From: Cristatella mucedo
Taxonomy: Eukaryota; Bryozoa; Phylactolaemata; Cristatellidae
NCBI GenBank assembly: GCA_009760855.2
Contig: WPIO01000244.1
Span: 1-64,000, forward strand
DNA: 64,000 bases
Direction of reading: 5' to 3'
The notes under the pieces were generated by a model. That model was not told the DNA's origin. It saw only the letters and a program-made list of their open reading frames with translations, and searched no databases. A program made the position numbers and the translations under genes. Of the stretch, positions 1 to 11,512 are shown in pieces (positions within the stretch are counted from its first letter, which is position 1; every line of letters starts with the position of its first letter).

Positions 1-124
1 GTTCCTCCTCGCTTCTGCTGAATGATATCTGGTCGGTGGGATTGTGTTGAATCTTTTGAAGTGGTCTAGTCACGAAGCGTTTGTTGGCAGACGAAGTTAG
101 CCTCGTCGCCGGCCAACCAGATTA

Positions 125-545
125 TCCCATCCCTGCTTATTGTTAGTGGCGACATGCACAGGGTCAGCATGCAAATGTGGTTAGTGGCAGCATGCACAGT
201 GTCAGCATGCGTAAGCACATCAAGGGCGAATCACAGGGACCCACTAAATGCTTTCCTAAATAGGTGTTTTTAGGTTCCTTTTAAATGTGGTCAGGTCAGG
301 GGATGTTCTGACGCAGGTCGGGAGGGAGTTCTAAGCTTTGGGAGCATATGAACTAAATGCACGGTCTCCAAAGGATTTAAGGTTTGTATGAGGTATTTCT
401 AGACTGTTGGATTCCGAAAAGCGGGTGGTACGATGCTTAGCCTGGTGGGGTAGTATATCTGACAGATAGGCAGGAGCCACAGAATGAAGGTACCTAAAAG
501 TGAGGGACAAAACCTTGAAGTCAATGTTGGCTTTCAAATTGTAAT
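125..545 (-). mobile_element. LINE B relic (RT C-terminal end and 3' UTR)
   Basis: Minus-strand translation at 331-537 gives the post-RT C-terminal region of a CR1/L2-like non-LTR retrotransposon, with the blocks [27 protein letters not shown] and [13 protein letters not shown]. The same blocks recur near 4660, 13210, 14215, 22532 and 61363. The stretch at 125-250, with its GCATGCACAG repeats, is the family's 3' untranslated region. It is 5'-truncated and non-functional. Confidence 0.8.
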
Positions 546-1200
546 AGACCAGTTTGCCACGTTCAAGGCTAGAAAAATTCTCCTAAGTTAAGCTGAGAGC
601 TACCTTGTGTAATGATAAGACGCAACTCAACGAACAGACCACGTTTATTGGCAGCCACCTTATGTCGGCTCCAGGAATGCAGCGTGAGCGAGGCCTCTCC
701 TGATTGGTCAAGTTGTTGTGGCTCCGCCCGATAGCTGTTATCACACCTTTCCTCCAAATAGGAACTGTTTCATTTTCAAAGACCTTGTTCCTTGACTTCA
801 TTATTAAATTGTCTCGACTCAATATGCCTGCGAGCTTGTGTTTTTGCCTTTCTTACGTGATGGAGCTATTTTGCAGAAAAAATTTTTACAAGGGGAGGGG
901 CACCATTTGTCGCTTTGTCCCCAGGCGCCGATAGGTCTCACTACGCTCGGTTCTCAATCACCCTCTCTCATTCAACGAAAACTCCCAGTCATGAACGAGC
1001 GACCAGAAGTGGTACAGAGGGTTTTAAAGGTCAAGGGTTCGAAAGACCATAACCCATCTAACACATCTTGGAAGAGCACCGGGGAGTACGTTGTTTACCA
1101 TGAGCGAAATGCCGAGCTGGCCGAAAATGTTTATCTGCTGATCTGTCATAGGAAAAATGGAAACATCTGATTCCGTTCTTTTTTGTCCTACGAAGCTCAG
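546..1200. other. No recognisable gene
   Basis: Mixed-composition DNA. The open frames at 704-934 and 838-1170 have no recognisable motif, no splice context and no similarity to the other repeats in this window. Confidence 0.4.
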
Positions 1201-1204
1201 AAAA

Positions 1205-1600
1205 TGCAAATTTGAACTTTGAAGCATTTAGGATGCTTGATTGGAAGCCAGTGCAGGTCGGCGAGAAGTAATGTGATGTGGCAACTATTAAGCTCACAAA
1301 AAACACGCCTTGTGTCCGAATTTTGCACCAAACGTCAGAGCTTGATGGCAAAGGTTGATAGACAAGAAAGCGAGGAATTTCAGATGTCGAAAATTGAAGC
1401 CGCAAATGCATGGACCAATTTGGATGTAGCATCCCTTTCTAAGCAGACCCGAATTCTTGCTATGCTAGGTACCTGAAAGTATGCACACTTGACTCTGGAG
1501 CTGATTTGGTCCACTAGTGAAATGTCATTTTTGAACATGACGATTACATTTCGCTGATATGGACATGCTCAATCTGATAGGATGTTTAGTACTGTGCAAT
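1205..1600 (-). mobile_element. LINE B relic (RT thumb/connection region)
   Basis: The antisense of this stretch matches the LINE B segment that precedes the 125-545 block: 'LDKDTTSKLVHAF', 'CNSLL' and 'CHI' elements can be followed in degenerate form. It is more divergent than the other copies and has no intact frame. Confidence 0.55.
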
Positions 1601-2159
1601 TCAGCACACTAATGGTCTCGTTACTTGGTTTCCTATGCTAATAATGTTTAACTGGCTGAGTCTCTGAACTTCCAAAATACTTTGTAAAACTGAAAATATC
1701 TTATGCATAAGAAACGCTTGCCTCAAGCAGCAAATGTATTTTCACTCAGCCGTAATTCGTCCAGGTTCCGTTCAATCATGGTGACCTTCTTGTTTATATC
1801 CAAATTAGATGTCCTTATACGTCCTATGTACTAATACTTAAGGACCTGAAATGCTCTTTTGCCATTCAGTCTGCAGAATCTTTGCAGAAACTAAATTTGG
1901 AATTGATGATGAAAAAGATTTGTATTCAACTGTCGACGTCTGTTCATTGCCCACCGGCGATCTAACGTGTGGATGTGAAGCATCTCAGCCACCTTATTTT
2001 GAAGCGAATACCGTGCGGTGGCATCTCCACCGAGGATTTTCGTGGACTGCCTTCACCTGGCATATGGAAGATCTGAGATCAAAAAACCGAACTCGGCCTT
2101 CTTTTGGTACAGCTGACCTCAGAATAGTGACAGTAAAACTGGGATTGTTGAATTCAAGG

Positions 2160-2244
2160 TTCGGCAAGACGGCCGTTGGGTAGCCTTCACAGAAGGTGAA
2201 TGCTTTCGCGAGCTTAACTGTGCCACCATCGCTGGGTCGTGTGA

Positions 2245-2284
<40 letters not shown>

Positions 2285-2870
2285 GTTCTCCAGCCGGAGT
2301 AGAACAGCGATGCAAGACGAATTGCTCTGTGAGTGTGCGTACTTTTATCACCAGAGCATGCTGGCTAATGTCCCTGTAGTTGATCGTGGCCTCTGCTGCA
2401 ATGACAGCCTTTGCAGACCCTATCACTAACTAGCAGATAGGCTTCCTTTCCACCCAATGCGAAATGTGCCGTCTTGCTCGGCTTTTTGAAATGTTTCTAC
2501 GCCGTAGTTTAATGGCGAGTAAGAAGAATTTTGGACTACAGTGGGCAATGGACGGCCCTCGCAAGTTACTGCGAGCGGCATGATATTACTCACCATTCAA
2601 TCGCGTTTTCCTTTGCAGCAAATGTAAAGCACCAAAAAAGACATCGAGTTCTCTGAGCGCGCTTTAGCAAGTGCATTATTATTGTTATAATTGAGAAAGA
2701 CTTCAATGAATATGTGGCTTGTAGCTATGCTGTCACTGTCAACACATCGACGGTAACCAATAGGTTACAGAATGGTTTAGATTATAGATTGGTATAGCTT
2801 CGGCCCCATTGAAACTGCAGTTTTAGAGTAAATAATTTTAATACTTGTATGATACTGAGAGTTTAGTTGA
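2160..2870. repeat. Dispersed repeat, copy 1 (partner at 17035-17710)
   Basis: This ~700-bp block is repeated at 17035-17710 in the same orientation. Shared landmarks in order are CAGAAGGTGAATG, CTGGGTCGTGTGAGTGAG, a (TG)n run, GCCGGAGTAGAACAGCGATGC, GTAGTTGATCGTGGCCTCTG and TATGTGGCTTGTAGC. Open frames across it are low-complexity products of the TG run. Confidence 0.75.
2249..2281. repeat. (TG)n microsatellite
   Basis: About 16 uninterrupted TG dinucleotides inside the dispersed repeat. The homologous run in the 17-kb copy is more than twice as long. Confidence 0.95.
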
Positions 2871-3289
2871 CCCATCAAGTGGGCAGTTAAAGTCGATTTT
2901 TTTTCACAAAACCGTATACGACCGGCGTATGTCTTGGATGTTGCATCTCTTTTTACTTGTCTTGACTAGACTTTCGTTATTCAATTTTGTCGGCTCGGAC
3001 TCTCCTCGGGGCACTAGGAACTCTTAATCGAGTAGGCTGCCAGAAGGTTTTGCCGCATTCCCCTCTGTGCACGTACAGGTTTTTTGTCTAGCAACCGAGC
3101 TCTCTTGTAGGTGCAGCAGGAGAGCACAGCAACGACGATGTTTCTATAGCTACTGCACCGAACAGAAGATATCAAACAGAACATATTGTGCTGCTGCTGC
3201 CCCATATGTGTCGCCTGACGTCGTAGCTGATGTCGGCCAAAAACAAATAAATACTAGCTGATTTGAGAGCCTCTTTGTGTGTAGCGACA

Positions 3290-3425
3290 GAAGAGCCTTG
3301 ATGGCCATCACCGCGGCTTTCAGTGGCTACAAAGGATCGCCCACCACAGGATTCGAACCCACGACCTCGGGCCAAGGTCGTAAAAAGCAATCGCCTTACA
3401 TAGTGAGCCATTACCGCCTGTAGCC
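3290..3425 (-). mobile_element. tRNA-headed SINE-like element (type 2)
   Basis: On the minus strand a pol III B-box-like sequence (GTGGGTTCGAATCC) lies downstream of an A-box-like TGGCTCACTATGTAAGG. It is followed by a body ending GGCTCTTCTGTCGCTA. Related copies lie at 31255-31490 and 31845-31995. Confidence 0.6.
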
Positions 3426-3429
3426 ACTG

Positions 3430-3640
3430 GTTTTTAAGTGGAAGAATGGAACACCTAATTTAACGTCTATACAGGCCTGCATTCACGAGGAGGATGGAAC
3501 TGGTGCAGCAGTTCCGCTAGGTACGGACGAGCCAAGCTGAAATGGAAACCCAGGATTGGATGTCTGCAAGGCGACAATTCGGTTAATCAGTCAGCAGAGG
3601 ATTCCGACGGTTTCAATGAAAATATAGTTTAGTATCATAA
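3430..3640 (-). mobile_element. LINE A relic
   Basis: Degenerate minus-strand piece of the LINE A coding region. It resembles the segments that encode LAELLHQF and the 'SESAA' block in the better copy at 48198-49580, joined by an internal deletion. Confidence 0.55.
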
Positions 3641-4470
3641 GAATATAAGTGCTAGCAGCTAGCCTATTCCGTGGGCCCCAGTCACTTTTCACATTGCCCA
3701 GTGCAAGCGGTCGTGATAGCCGCTAAGGCTCTTTTGCCGGTAGAAAAGTTAGGCCGAACGTTGCAGGCCATTGCAACTCGTACGTAGGATACGTAGTGCC
3801 GAGTGTCAAGCATAGCATCCGGCAGCCAAGCTACATCAGAGACCGCTTGGTAACCGTCCCGCGCACAGCAAAATGGCCTTTCGCCGTGCTCCAAACGGAT
3901 GAAACTTCGCCGATTCCTTCGCATTTATGTCAAGAGCTTTCGTGGCTATCGCAGGAGACAAACACTGGCGTCGGCGGAGTTAGCAGTGAGTTCTGCGAAC
4001 GCGTTGACCTGGGCACGAGAAGCTGGATCCTAGGTCAACGGATGCAAACGGTTTTTCAAAAGTAAGGAACGCGTGAGAAACGATTGAATGAGTCATGCGC
4101 CTTCTGAAGCAGCTTATGGTGGACGTGGGTGTTTGCATCTCAAAGATAACGATATACAATCAGACAGACGAATACTCATGCCGGCAGCATCGCCTTCGGC
4201 TGATAGAAGCAGCTTCGGGAGAGTGACAACTCGATTAACAGGTGCTTGTTGCCGACGAACGACTGCGGGGGGGGGGGGGGGGAGGGAGCCTACTTGAGCC
4301 TCAAGAGGCATGCACGCCAACGTAGAGCTTCGAAACTCTGATATTCACGTTACGAGTCATAGTAGCAAATTTTCAGTTATGTAGTTACAACGAAAATAAA
4401 TTTACGGTAAGGGGTCGCCACAACTTGAAGAACTGTATTGAAGGGTCGCGGCATTAGGAAGGTTGAGAAC
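3640..4470. other. No recognisable gene
   Basis: Contains a 16-base G run at about 4266-4281 and a fragment of the type 2 SINE near 3700-3750. No coding feature is supported. Confidence 0.4.
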
Positions 4471-4479
4471 CACTGCTCT

Positions 4480-4640
4480 AGGACCTGCAGAGAAAAAGCT
4501 TCTGTCGCCTACTGTCTATAAGCGAAGGAACGGAACAGGTAATTCATTGTCCGCACAGGACCTGAGGGCACGACGAGGTTGAATTTGAAGCAGCAGACCT
4601 TGAGAGCTTGTCGAGGCGAACTACACGGGTTCTAACCAGG
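4480..4640 (-). mobile_element. LINE A relic (C-terminal fragment)
   Basis: Minus-strand match to the LINE A segment containing '[20 protein letters not shown]' and the start of the post-RT region. About 150 bp, degenerate. Confidence 0.6.
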
Positions 4641-4659
4641 AAGTAAGACTCACCTGGCA

Positions 4660-5130
4660 ACTCGCGCGAAACGAAGACGATTGATGGATGACGCTTCCAA
4701 AGACGCCTTGTGTGGGTGAGAGAACGACGACTCTGCAGCTAGGCTTGTCTGTCGTGAGCGTCGCAATTGCCACATTACTACACATCCCGCCGACCTGCAC
4801 TGGCTACCAGTCAAGCAACGGATTGACTTCAACGTTTTGTCGCTCACTTTTAGGTCCCTTCATTCTATGGCTCCAGCCTATCTGTCAGATATACTACCCA
4901 TCAGGCCAAGCATCATACCACCCGCTTTTCGGAATACAACAGTCTATAAATACCTCGTACAAACCTTAAATCCTTCGGAGACCAGGCATTTAGTTCGTAT
5001 GCTCCCAAAGCCTGGAACTCCCTCCCGACCTGCGTCAGAACATCCCCTGACCTGACCACATTTAAAAGGAACTTAAAAACACACCTATTTAGGACAGCAT
5101 TTAGTGGGTCCCTGTATTTATTTTAACAGC
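4660..5130 (+). mobile_element. LINE B relic (C-terminal end)
   Basis: Plus-strand frames at 4688-4969 and 4837-5055 carry HIPPTCTGYQSS / MSLTFRSLHSMAPAYLSDILP / FGD-like LINE B blocks in different frames. The copy is therefore frameshifted. It ends in the 'TAFSGSL'-encoding segment at about 5110. Confidence 0.75.
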
Positions 5131-5429
5131 TTTCGTCGCTATTGCAGGAGACAAACACTGGCGTCGGCCGAGTTAGCAGTGTAACGCCGAAGGCTCGGCG
5201 GGTAGGCTTGACCTGCCGCTTACCTAGCGGCGTAACCTAGCTCCTACTGCCGTTCGGTGCGCGCCTACGCGCAATAAGCTGGCCGCCACGAAACGATGCG
5301 TTTCTGGCGCTAACCTGCTTACCGTTACTAAAGGGGGTCGTGAGTCCGCGGCGTGAATTGGAAAGCGAGACACACAGATTGGGGATTTTACTGAACTTTA
5401 TTCGTAAGCGCACAAAGTCACTGTGCGTC

Positions 5430-6810
5430 TAGTTCAGCTTTATCTCCACACTCCTCGCACGTTCTCAACTGCACCAACACTCTTGCGGAAGGGATACTCC
5501 TCCACACTGAGCGCGACCCGGACCCTAAACCCTAACCGGTGAACTAGGAATCCGTTCCCACCTGTGCCGAGGGAATACCCCAAACACGCCAACTTAAACA
5601 CTCTTGCGGAGGGAATACTTCTCCGCACTGAAGCGCGTACCGGAGTCTAAACCCTGACCGGTGAACTAGAACTCAAGCACTCCTGCGGAGGAAATACTTC
5701 TTCACACACTGGGCCTACTTACGTGTATAATGGGAAACGACCCAAATAGACGGAGCCCGAACCAGAGTCTAAACCCTGACCGGTGAACTAGAACTCGGTT
5801 TCCAACAGTGCGACAGGAATACTCCACACGCGCCAACTCAAGCACTCCTGCGGAGGAAATACGTCTTCACACTGGGGCTACTTACGTGTATAATGGGAAA
5901 CGACCCAAATAGACGGAGCCCGAACCAGAGTCTAAACCCTGACCGGTGAACTAGAACTCGGTTTCCAACAGTGCGACAGGAATATTCCACACGCGCCAAC
6001 TCAAGCACTCCTGCGGAGGAAATACTTCTCCACACTGGAGCGCGAACCGGAGCCCAAACCCTACCCGGAGAACTAGGGCTCCACAGACGCCAACCACGGC
6101 TAGCTCGCGCCGGCAAATCCCTATGCCGAGACCACGTGCTAGCGCGCACACACAAAACACGAAAGAAACACAAAATGCCAGCTCGGGCGCGATACGACCG
6201 TATTCGGTGGAATCCACCGAATCCTGCTAGAGCTGTCTTGTCCTGTTCCGTCCATCGTCGGCGGACAGCCGCCCTCCTCCCTCGCTTTCAGAGAAACGAG
6301 TGCCGACGGCGTCGAGGCGCAGAGCCGGACCAAAGAGACGAAGATACTAAAGACACAGAGCGAGCGTCGCTCGACTATTAAATACTTAGCTGAGACAATG
6401 GGGCAAGAGCTTAGTGGTATTGGGCCTGACACCAGGGCCCATCACGGTAAGGAATTAATACCGGCACTAGGCCACTGGAATGTCCCCTCTGTCCAGCTTG
6501 AATGGTGAATGGGTTCCAGACGATTCTTTTTGGACAGAGTGATGGTGAAGGTTGACAGGCAAGCCAATATCAATCAGCCGCTCCCGCGGGTATCGGACAA
6601 ATTCTAAAGGCCGACTCGCCACCGCTGGTCAGAGAGCTTCCTGGCTTGCTCCTAAGCGCTTCCTCTCTAACTGCACTGACGCTCCTCTCTGGCTCACTGC
6701 TCCAGGACAAAGGAGTTCTAGCCCGCCTCCGAACAGCTCTTGTTCGTGCTAAAATTCAGCCAAGGCCAGCAGGGCGCTACAGCAGTGAGTTCTCCGAACG
6801 CATTGACCTG
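5430..6810. repeat. Dispersed repeat family C with internal tandem units
   Basis: A ~1.4-kb repeat. Units of about 165 bp starting AACTCAAGCACTCCTGCGG recur near 5671, 5838 and 6000, with more divergent units near 5460 and 5600. Each unit contains CTAAACCCTGACCGGTGAAC and an ACGTGTATAATGGGAAACGA block. The segment from 6200 to 6790 (CGCTCGACTATTAAATACTTAG, GCTTAGTGGTATTGGGCCTGA) has an inverted copy at 62640-63525 and a shorter relative at 11040-11280. No transposase or RT is visible. It may be a long terminal repeat or a non-autonomous element. Confidence 0.7.
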
Positions 6811-8934
6811 GACACGAGAAGCTGGAGGGGGTTTCCCTTCTCGCAGGAGTTACCCTTATTACTCATCTAATTAACGGGTCAAGTTCACCTGATCCTTCAG
6901 AGACTCGGCTACGTCGCGACGTCTGAGTTTGGTCTTTCGTTGTACAAACTTGCTTTCAATTGCGACCTACTTCGTTACTAAGCAAGCCTGTCAATTATCA
7001 GTGGTCCGATCGGAAAGGAGAAAGTTAGGGCATGCGACCAGGGCAAACGGCCGGTTTCGACAGAGGTTCTTCCGCAATCCGACGAGCAACCAGGAACCTG
7101 CCAACCGCGAGTGGCACGAATGCAGCCTTTGGTAAGTGATTAGTTTAAAATCTCTATTATTATTATTATTATTATTATTTGTGGTAATAGTCTTGTGCTA
7201 TAGGATTATGGAGCCTGCTTATACTAAGCTTTCTTAAACTAAGCTTGTCAGTTTCTATTTCTAATGCTGCGTGTCTATCAAAGACATAAACATGAATAAT
7301 AGCAGACTAGCTAAACTGGTATATCAAAACTTTAAACCTAGCTACTTAGTACTAGTCAAGTTTTAGAACTACTCTCAACTCTGAGTCAGCAATGCTGTCT
7401 TTGCTGGAGGCTGGAGAAATGGTAACATGTCTACTTGCACAGGGACAGCTCTCAGGCGATGCCAGCCCTTGCCTTAGTGGGTTCGACTAGGGCACCTAGT
7501 AGAGGGCCGGCTACTGGTCCACCCAGCTAAAGTTAGACGTGAGCCTGGTGCAGACGACGAGGTCAGGATGTGCACTGACTAATGTGCTTAAGTAGAAATG
7601 GCAGCTGCATGCCAGGTCAGGAGTTTAGAGGAGAGAGAATATGGCTGGACGGCTGACAGAGCTCGGGGCTGCAGCTTCCAGAGTCGATGCCAGACTACGC
7701 TTCGAGAGCACGAGAGTCGAACCTACGGCGACGAACAGCTAAGGGCAACTTGGACTGCACAATTGTGTTCTGCCGGCTACTCAGTTAGCTGCTAGTATCT
7801 TGGGGTGCCGCAGCGGTCTGCCTTCTGGGTCGGGACCATCGCCAGCGACGTGCTCGTAGGATGGATTATTATACTCTGGGAGTTCGCCGAGTTGACTCCG
7901 TCGGTCCGGTTCGCGAGCTTCGCGTCAATGCATAGGGTGGTTTATCATCCGGGTACGTCCAACAGTAGTGGAAGCTATGTGCCCGACCAAATGGGAATTA
8001 CCCCCTCAAAGCACATTCATTGATATCGTACCGACGACCACTAGAACGAATCGCATGAAGAGTGCCACTAAGAACAACGGTAACATAAGCTATCGTTTGA
8101 TTGATGTACCATAGCTGCCATTTTGACCTACGGATGACCTGCAAATATCAAGGTCACGTATAGCACCGAGGCTCGGCCAAATATGGCTTTATTATCAAAT
8201 TAACAGATTCAATACCAGTCACACTAGAAATATGGCAATTTATTCAAAAGATGCTGGACACTTGTTTCTATATTTCCCACACCACAGACAAAATATAAAA
8301 AAATTCGACATCTCAAACTGTTGACTGTTTTCACGATCATAGTTCAAGGACATTTTGTGACAGGCACATCATATGCATACAGATCTATCATGCCTATATG
8401 CACAAGGGTAGAACATTGAGGCAGGTGAGCCCACCTATGCTTCAAATTTTACGTTGATTGGCCAAGTATCTACGAATCTGTAGAATGTATGTGATACAAA
8501 GTGCCATTACTGGGAAAGCACTCAGAGAGGCCAACTGAAGCAGTAAAACCGTGTTGGTGATGAAAAACAAGACTGTTATTATGTTTGTCACCATACGACT
8601 TGGAAGCACATACTTAAGACAGTGTATTTCAAATTTCACGTTGATCGGGCCTCTATTAGCCTACCTGTGACATTTTACCGACATGTGAGTGAAAGGATGA
8701 CAACGGCTTAGCAGATATGACCAAAGCGACAGCAGGCATTTGACTGTCGTTTGCTGGTAAAGTGAGAACCCCAAGCTATAACCAAGCGACACCAATAGGA
8801 AATGCTATGCATCGCACAAACAATTCGATAAATATATAAACAAGCATCTTGGCTTCATAAGATTTTACTTCTGTAGTTTGGAGCCGAGAAGAATGTGCTC
8901 ATTTTCGACCTGGGCGATGGTACATTCGACGGTG
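6811..8934. other. No recognisable gene
   Basis: About 2.1 kb without a supported gene. It contains a (TTA)n run at about 7158-7181. Open frames up to 72 codons (for example 7805-8023) show no known motif. Confidence 0.4.
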
Positions 8935-9640
8935 GTACATTCGACGTGTCAGTGCTGACCATCGAGGACGGTATTTTGGGGGTCAAGTCGACATCCGGAG
9001 ACACACTTGGGTGGTGAGGACTTCGACAACCGAATGGTGAACCATTTCGTCGAGTTCAAGCACAAGACGGACACCAAGGATACCAGGAGGGCAATCCATG
9101 ACCTGAGGACGGCCTGTGAGCGAGCCAAGCACACCCTGTCCTCGAGCGCCCAGGCCAGTGTCGAGATCGACTCGCTGTGCGATGGCACGACTTCTACACG
9201 AGCATAACGCGTTCCCGCTTCGAGGAGCTGAACGCCGATCTTTTCCGAGGCAGCCTGGAGCCGGTGAAGAAGGAGCTTTGCGACACCAAGCTCGATAAAG
9301 CTGCTATCCACGACATCGTGCTCGTCGGAGGCTCGATGCGCATCCCCAAGGTGCAGAGGCTGCTGCAAGATTTCTTTTACGTCTGCGAGCGGAACAAGAG
9401 CATCAATCCTGACGAGACCGTGGCCTACGGAGCGGCCGTGCAGGCAGCCGATCGAATGGGTGACAAGTCGGAGGCCGTGCATGATCTGCTGCTGCTCGAC
9501 GTGGCACCCCTGTCTCTCGGCATCGAGACGGCCGGTGGTGTGACGACAGCACTCATAAAGAGGAACACGACCATTCCTATCAAGCAGACGCAGAGGTTCA
9601 CCGTGTACTCGGACAACCAGCCGGGTCACACAAAATGTTC
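8935..9640 (+). pseudogene. HSP70 (HSC70-type) processed pseudogene fragment
   Basis: The translation follows the cytosolic HSP70 chaperone from phosphate-2 of the ATPase domain (IFDLG-GTFD) through [50 protein letters not shown], the adenosine-binding [14 protein letters not shown] and the linker [19 protein letters not shown], stopping at TVYSDNQPG early in the substrate-binding domain. A short local duplication repeats the GTFD motif near 8920-8945. Shifts occur near 9000 and 9190, and the match ends abruptly at about 9630. Truncation at both ends, no introns and frame breaks point to a retrocopy rather than a gene. Confidence 0.9.
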
Positions 9641-9984
9641 ATTTTTTCGAAAATCAAGGAGCACTAGTTTTAAATGCGAACCCAAATTTTTGTCGCTGTC
9701 AGATAACTGGAGCATAGTCAATAAAATTATTATGTAAGACCTATTTTATACCGGAAGTACTATATCGAGCTGGAAAAAAAATAATTTTCTTTGAAAAATA
9801 GCAGTGCCGGAGCTTTGGTTTCCCGCTCAAATCTGCGAATATAAGCTACTCAGCCCTAAATGGACCAGCAAAAAATAACTTTGGAAAATGATCAAACGTA
9901 CAATTTCCCCAAAAATGACGTGCGCCTCGTGATCAAACGTCCGACTGGTAGTATAACAAGATCATAAATCGTAAACCCTATCGG

Positions 9985-10145
9985 CCGTAACCCCACCCAC
10001 CGCGGCTGCCAGTCGCTTTGCACGAAAAAGGAATCCTTTGGTGATCTGGGCTTCAGCTCGAATGCAGCACACAAGTCCGGAACTTGCTTTCGGTTTCGGT
10101 CACCACCTGCAATTACTTTGGTGGACGATATAAGTTTCTTGCAGG
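9985..10145 (+). repeat. Direct repeat, copy 1
   Basis: Shares CAGTCGCTTTGCACGA, GCTCGAATGCAGCAC and TTTCGGTCACCACCTGCAAT in the same order with 10745-10905. No coding content is recognised. Confidence 0.75.
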
Positions 10146-10744
10146 GCGCAGACCACGGCACGTCAGGTTCTGCTGATGCAGCTGCAAACCAGGAGCAGTC
10201 AAAGTCGGCAGTAGTCGACGATTGGGCTAGAACGTTTAGAGACCGTGGCCATTCCAGAAATCCTCAGCTGGCTCAGAAATCTCTCTGCAATCCGGCAATG
10301 TGGTCGTCATTGGTAAGTGGCCATGCCGTGGCAGTGCTACTTTGTTAGCCAGTGTTATTCTTCATATTAAATCATTGTGGTAGCAGCTGCGAGTCCATGC
10401 TCTTTTCCGACGTACCTCTTTGCATGGCACTATGCACTTCATGCTGCCGAGTGGCGTCTCTGTCGAACCTCTCATCGCTTGGACTCCCGTGTCTTCACTT
10501 TCTTTCCTTCGGCATCTTGGATCTCTCAACCAACCGACACGATATCACCCTCTGGTTGGCCGGAGGATAAATGATTCGAAAAGCCTATCTGATCCTAAGA
10601 GCCTCTGAGTAGTTCTCGTAATCCTCCTTTGGGGTGGTTGTGAAGCCACGAATCGACTTCATGACCCTCTTTCAAGAATGCAGTTTGCTTGGTTTGCTTG
10701 CACTAGCCGACTCGACCGTGACGTTGTTGCTCCCTTCCGCTCTT

Positions 10745-10905
10745 GCGGCACCCCACCCACCGCGGCATTCAGTCGCTTTGCACGATAAAGGAATCCTCTG
10801 GTGATCTGGCGTTCAGCTCGAATGCAGCACAAGTCCGGAACATGCTCTATGGTTTCGGTCACCACCTGCAATTACTTTGCTGGGCGATTGAAGTTTCTTG
10901 CTTAA
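10745..10905 (+). repeat. Direct repeat, copy 2
   Basis: Second copy of the ~150-bp direct repeat at 9985-10145, about 760 bp downstream, with scattered substitutions and small indels. Confidence 0.75.
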
Positions 10906-11039
10906 GATGCGTCTGTTCTGCTCAGCTGGCCCTGCACCCCAATGAACTTGTCTTCTTCCCCTTCGCTTTGCGACCTTACTCGTATACCATTCAGTGCTAG
11001 TCATTAACAAGGCCTCATACTCGTGTAGCTTGAGCTCTA

Positions 11040-11280
11040 TAATTTCCGTATTCAGTGGCGTCCACCGAATTCTCCTGGCCCTGCAGGTCCTGTCCTGTCC
11101 CTCAATCACCGGCATACAGCACGCCCTCACCCCTCGCTATCAGAGAAACGAATCTCCGGAAATTCCCGGCGACGTCGTAGAGACAGAGCCGAAGATAAGG
11201 AACAGCCCCCTAGCGAGCGTCGCCCCACCATTATATAACTAGCTGGGACAATGGGGTTGACAACTCAGCCAATATCAATC
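11040..11280 (+). repeat. Family C repeat fragment
   Basis: Matches the 6200-6430 part of family C: GTCCACCGAATTC, the CCTCGCTATCAGAGAAACGA segment, GCGAGCGTCGC and an ACTAGCTGGGACAATGGGG block. It lies immediately upstream of the predicted signal-peptide exon at 11461. Confidence 0.65.
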
Positions 11281-11460
11281 ACCTCTGCGTCCCCTCGCTC
11301 ACATTATTTGTAGAGTTACATCATTGCATTGTCATCAGTATCGACCGTTTTGCATGCTGCAATGTCGCTTGCTACGACCAACCGCCTGAGCAACAACCTG
11401 AGCCTCACCTAATTTGTATTGCAGGTCAGTAGACATGTGACATTTGCAGCTTACTCATCC

Positions 11461-11512
11461 ATGGTCATGCAACGGCTGACCTCTTTCCTTGTTGTATTGC
11501 TCCTTGCACCAG
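11461..11512 (+). CDS. Exon 1: signal peptide
   Basis: Starts at the ATG following CTTACTCATCC. It encodes [17 protein letters not shown] plus one base of the next codon. The donor is GTATGAG. Confidence 0.55.

Noticed and set aside
2196-2429. Open frames with Cys-Val or Thr-His repeats on both strands
   Set aside because: They are products of the (TG)n run inside a dispersed repeat; no independent coding signal. The same holds for 16887-17435.
5510-5960. Telomere-like CCCTAAA motifs
   Set aside because: ACCCTAAACCCTAACC occurs as part of a longer ~165-bp unit, not as a telomeric array.
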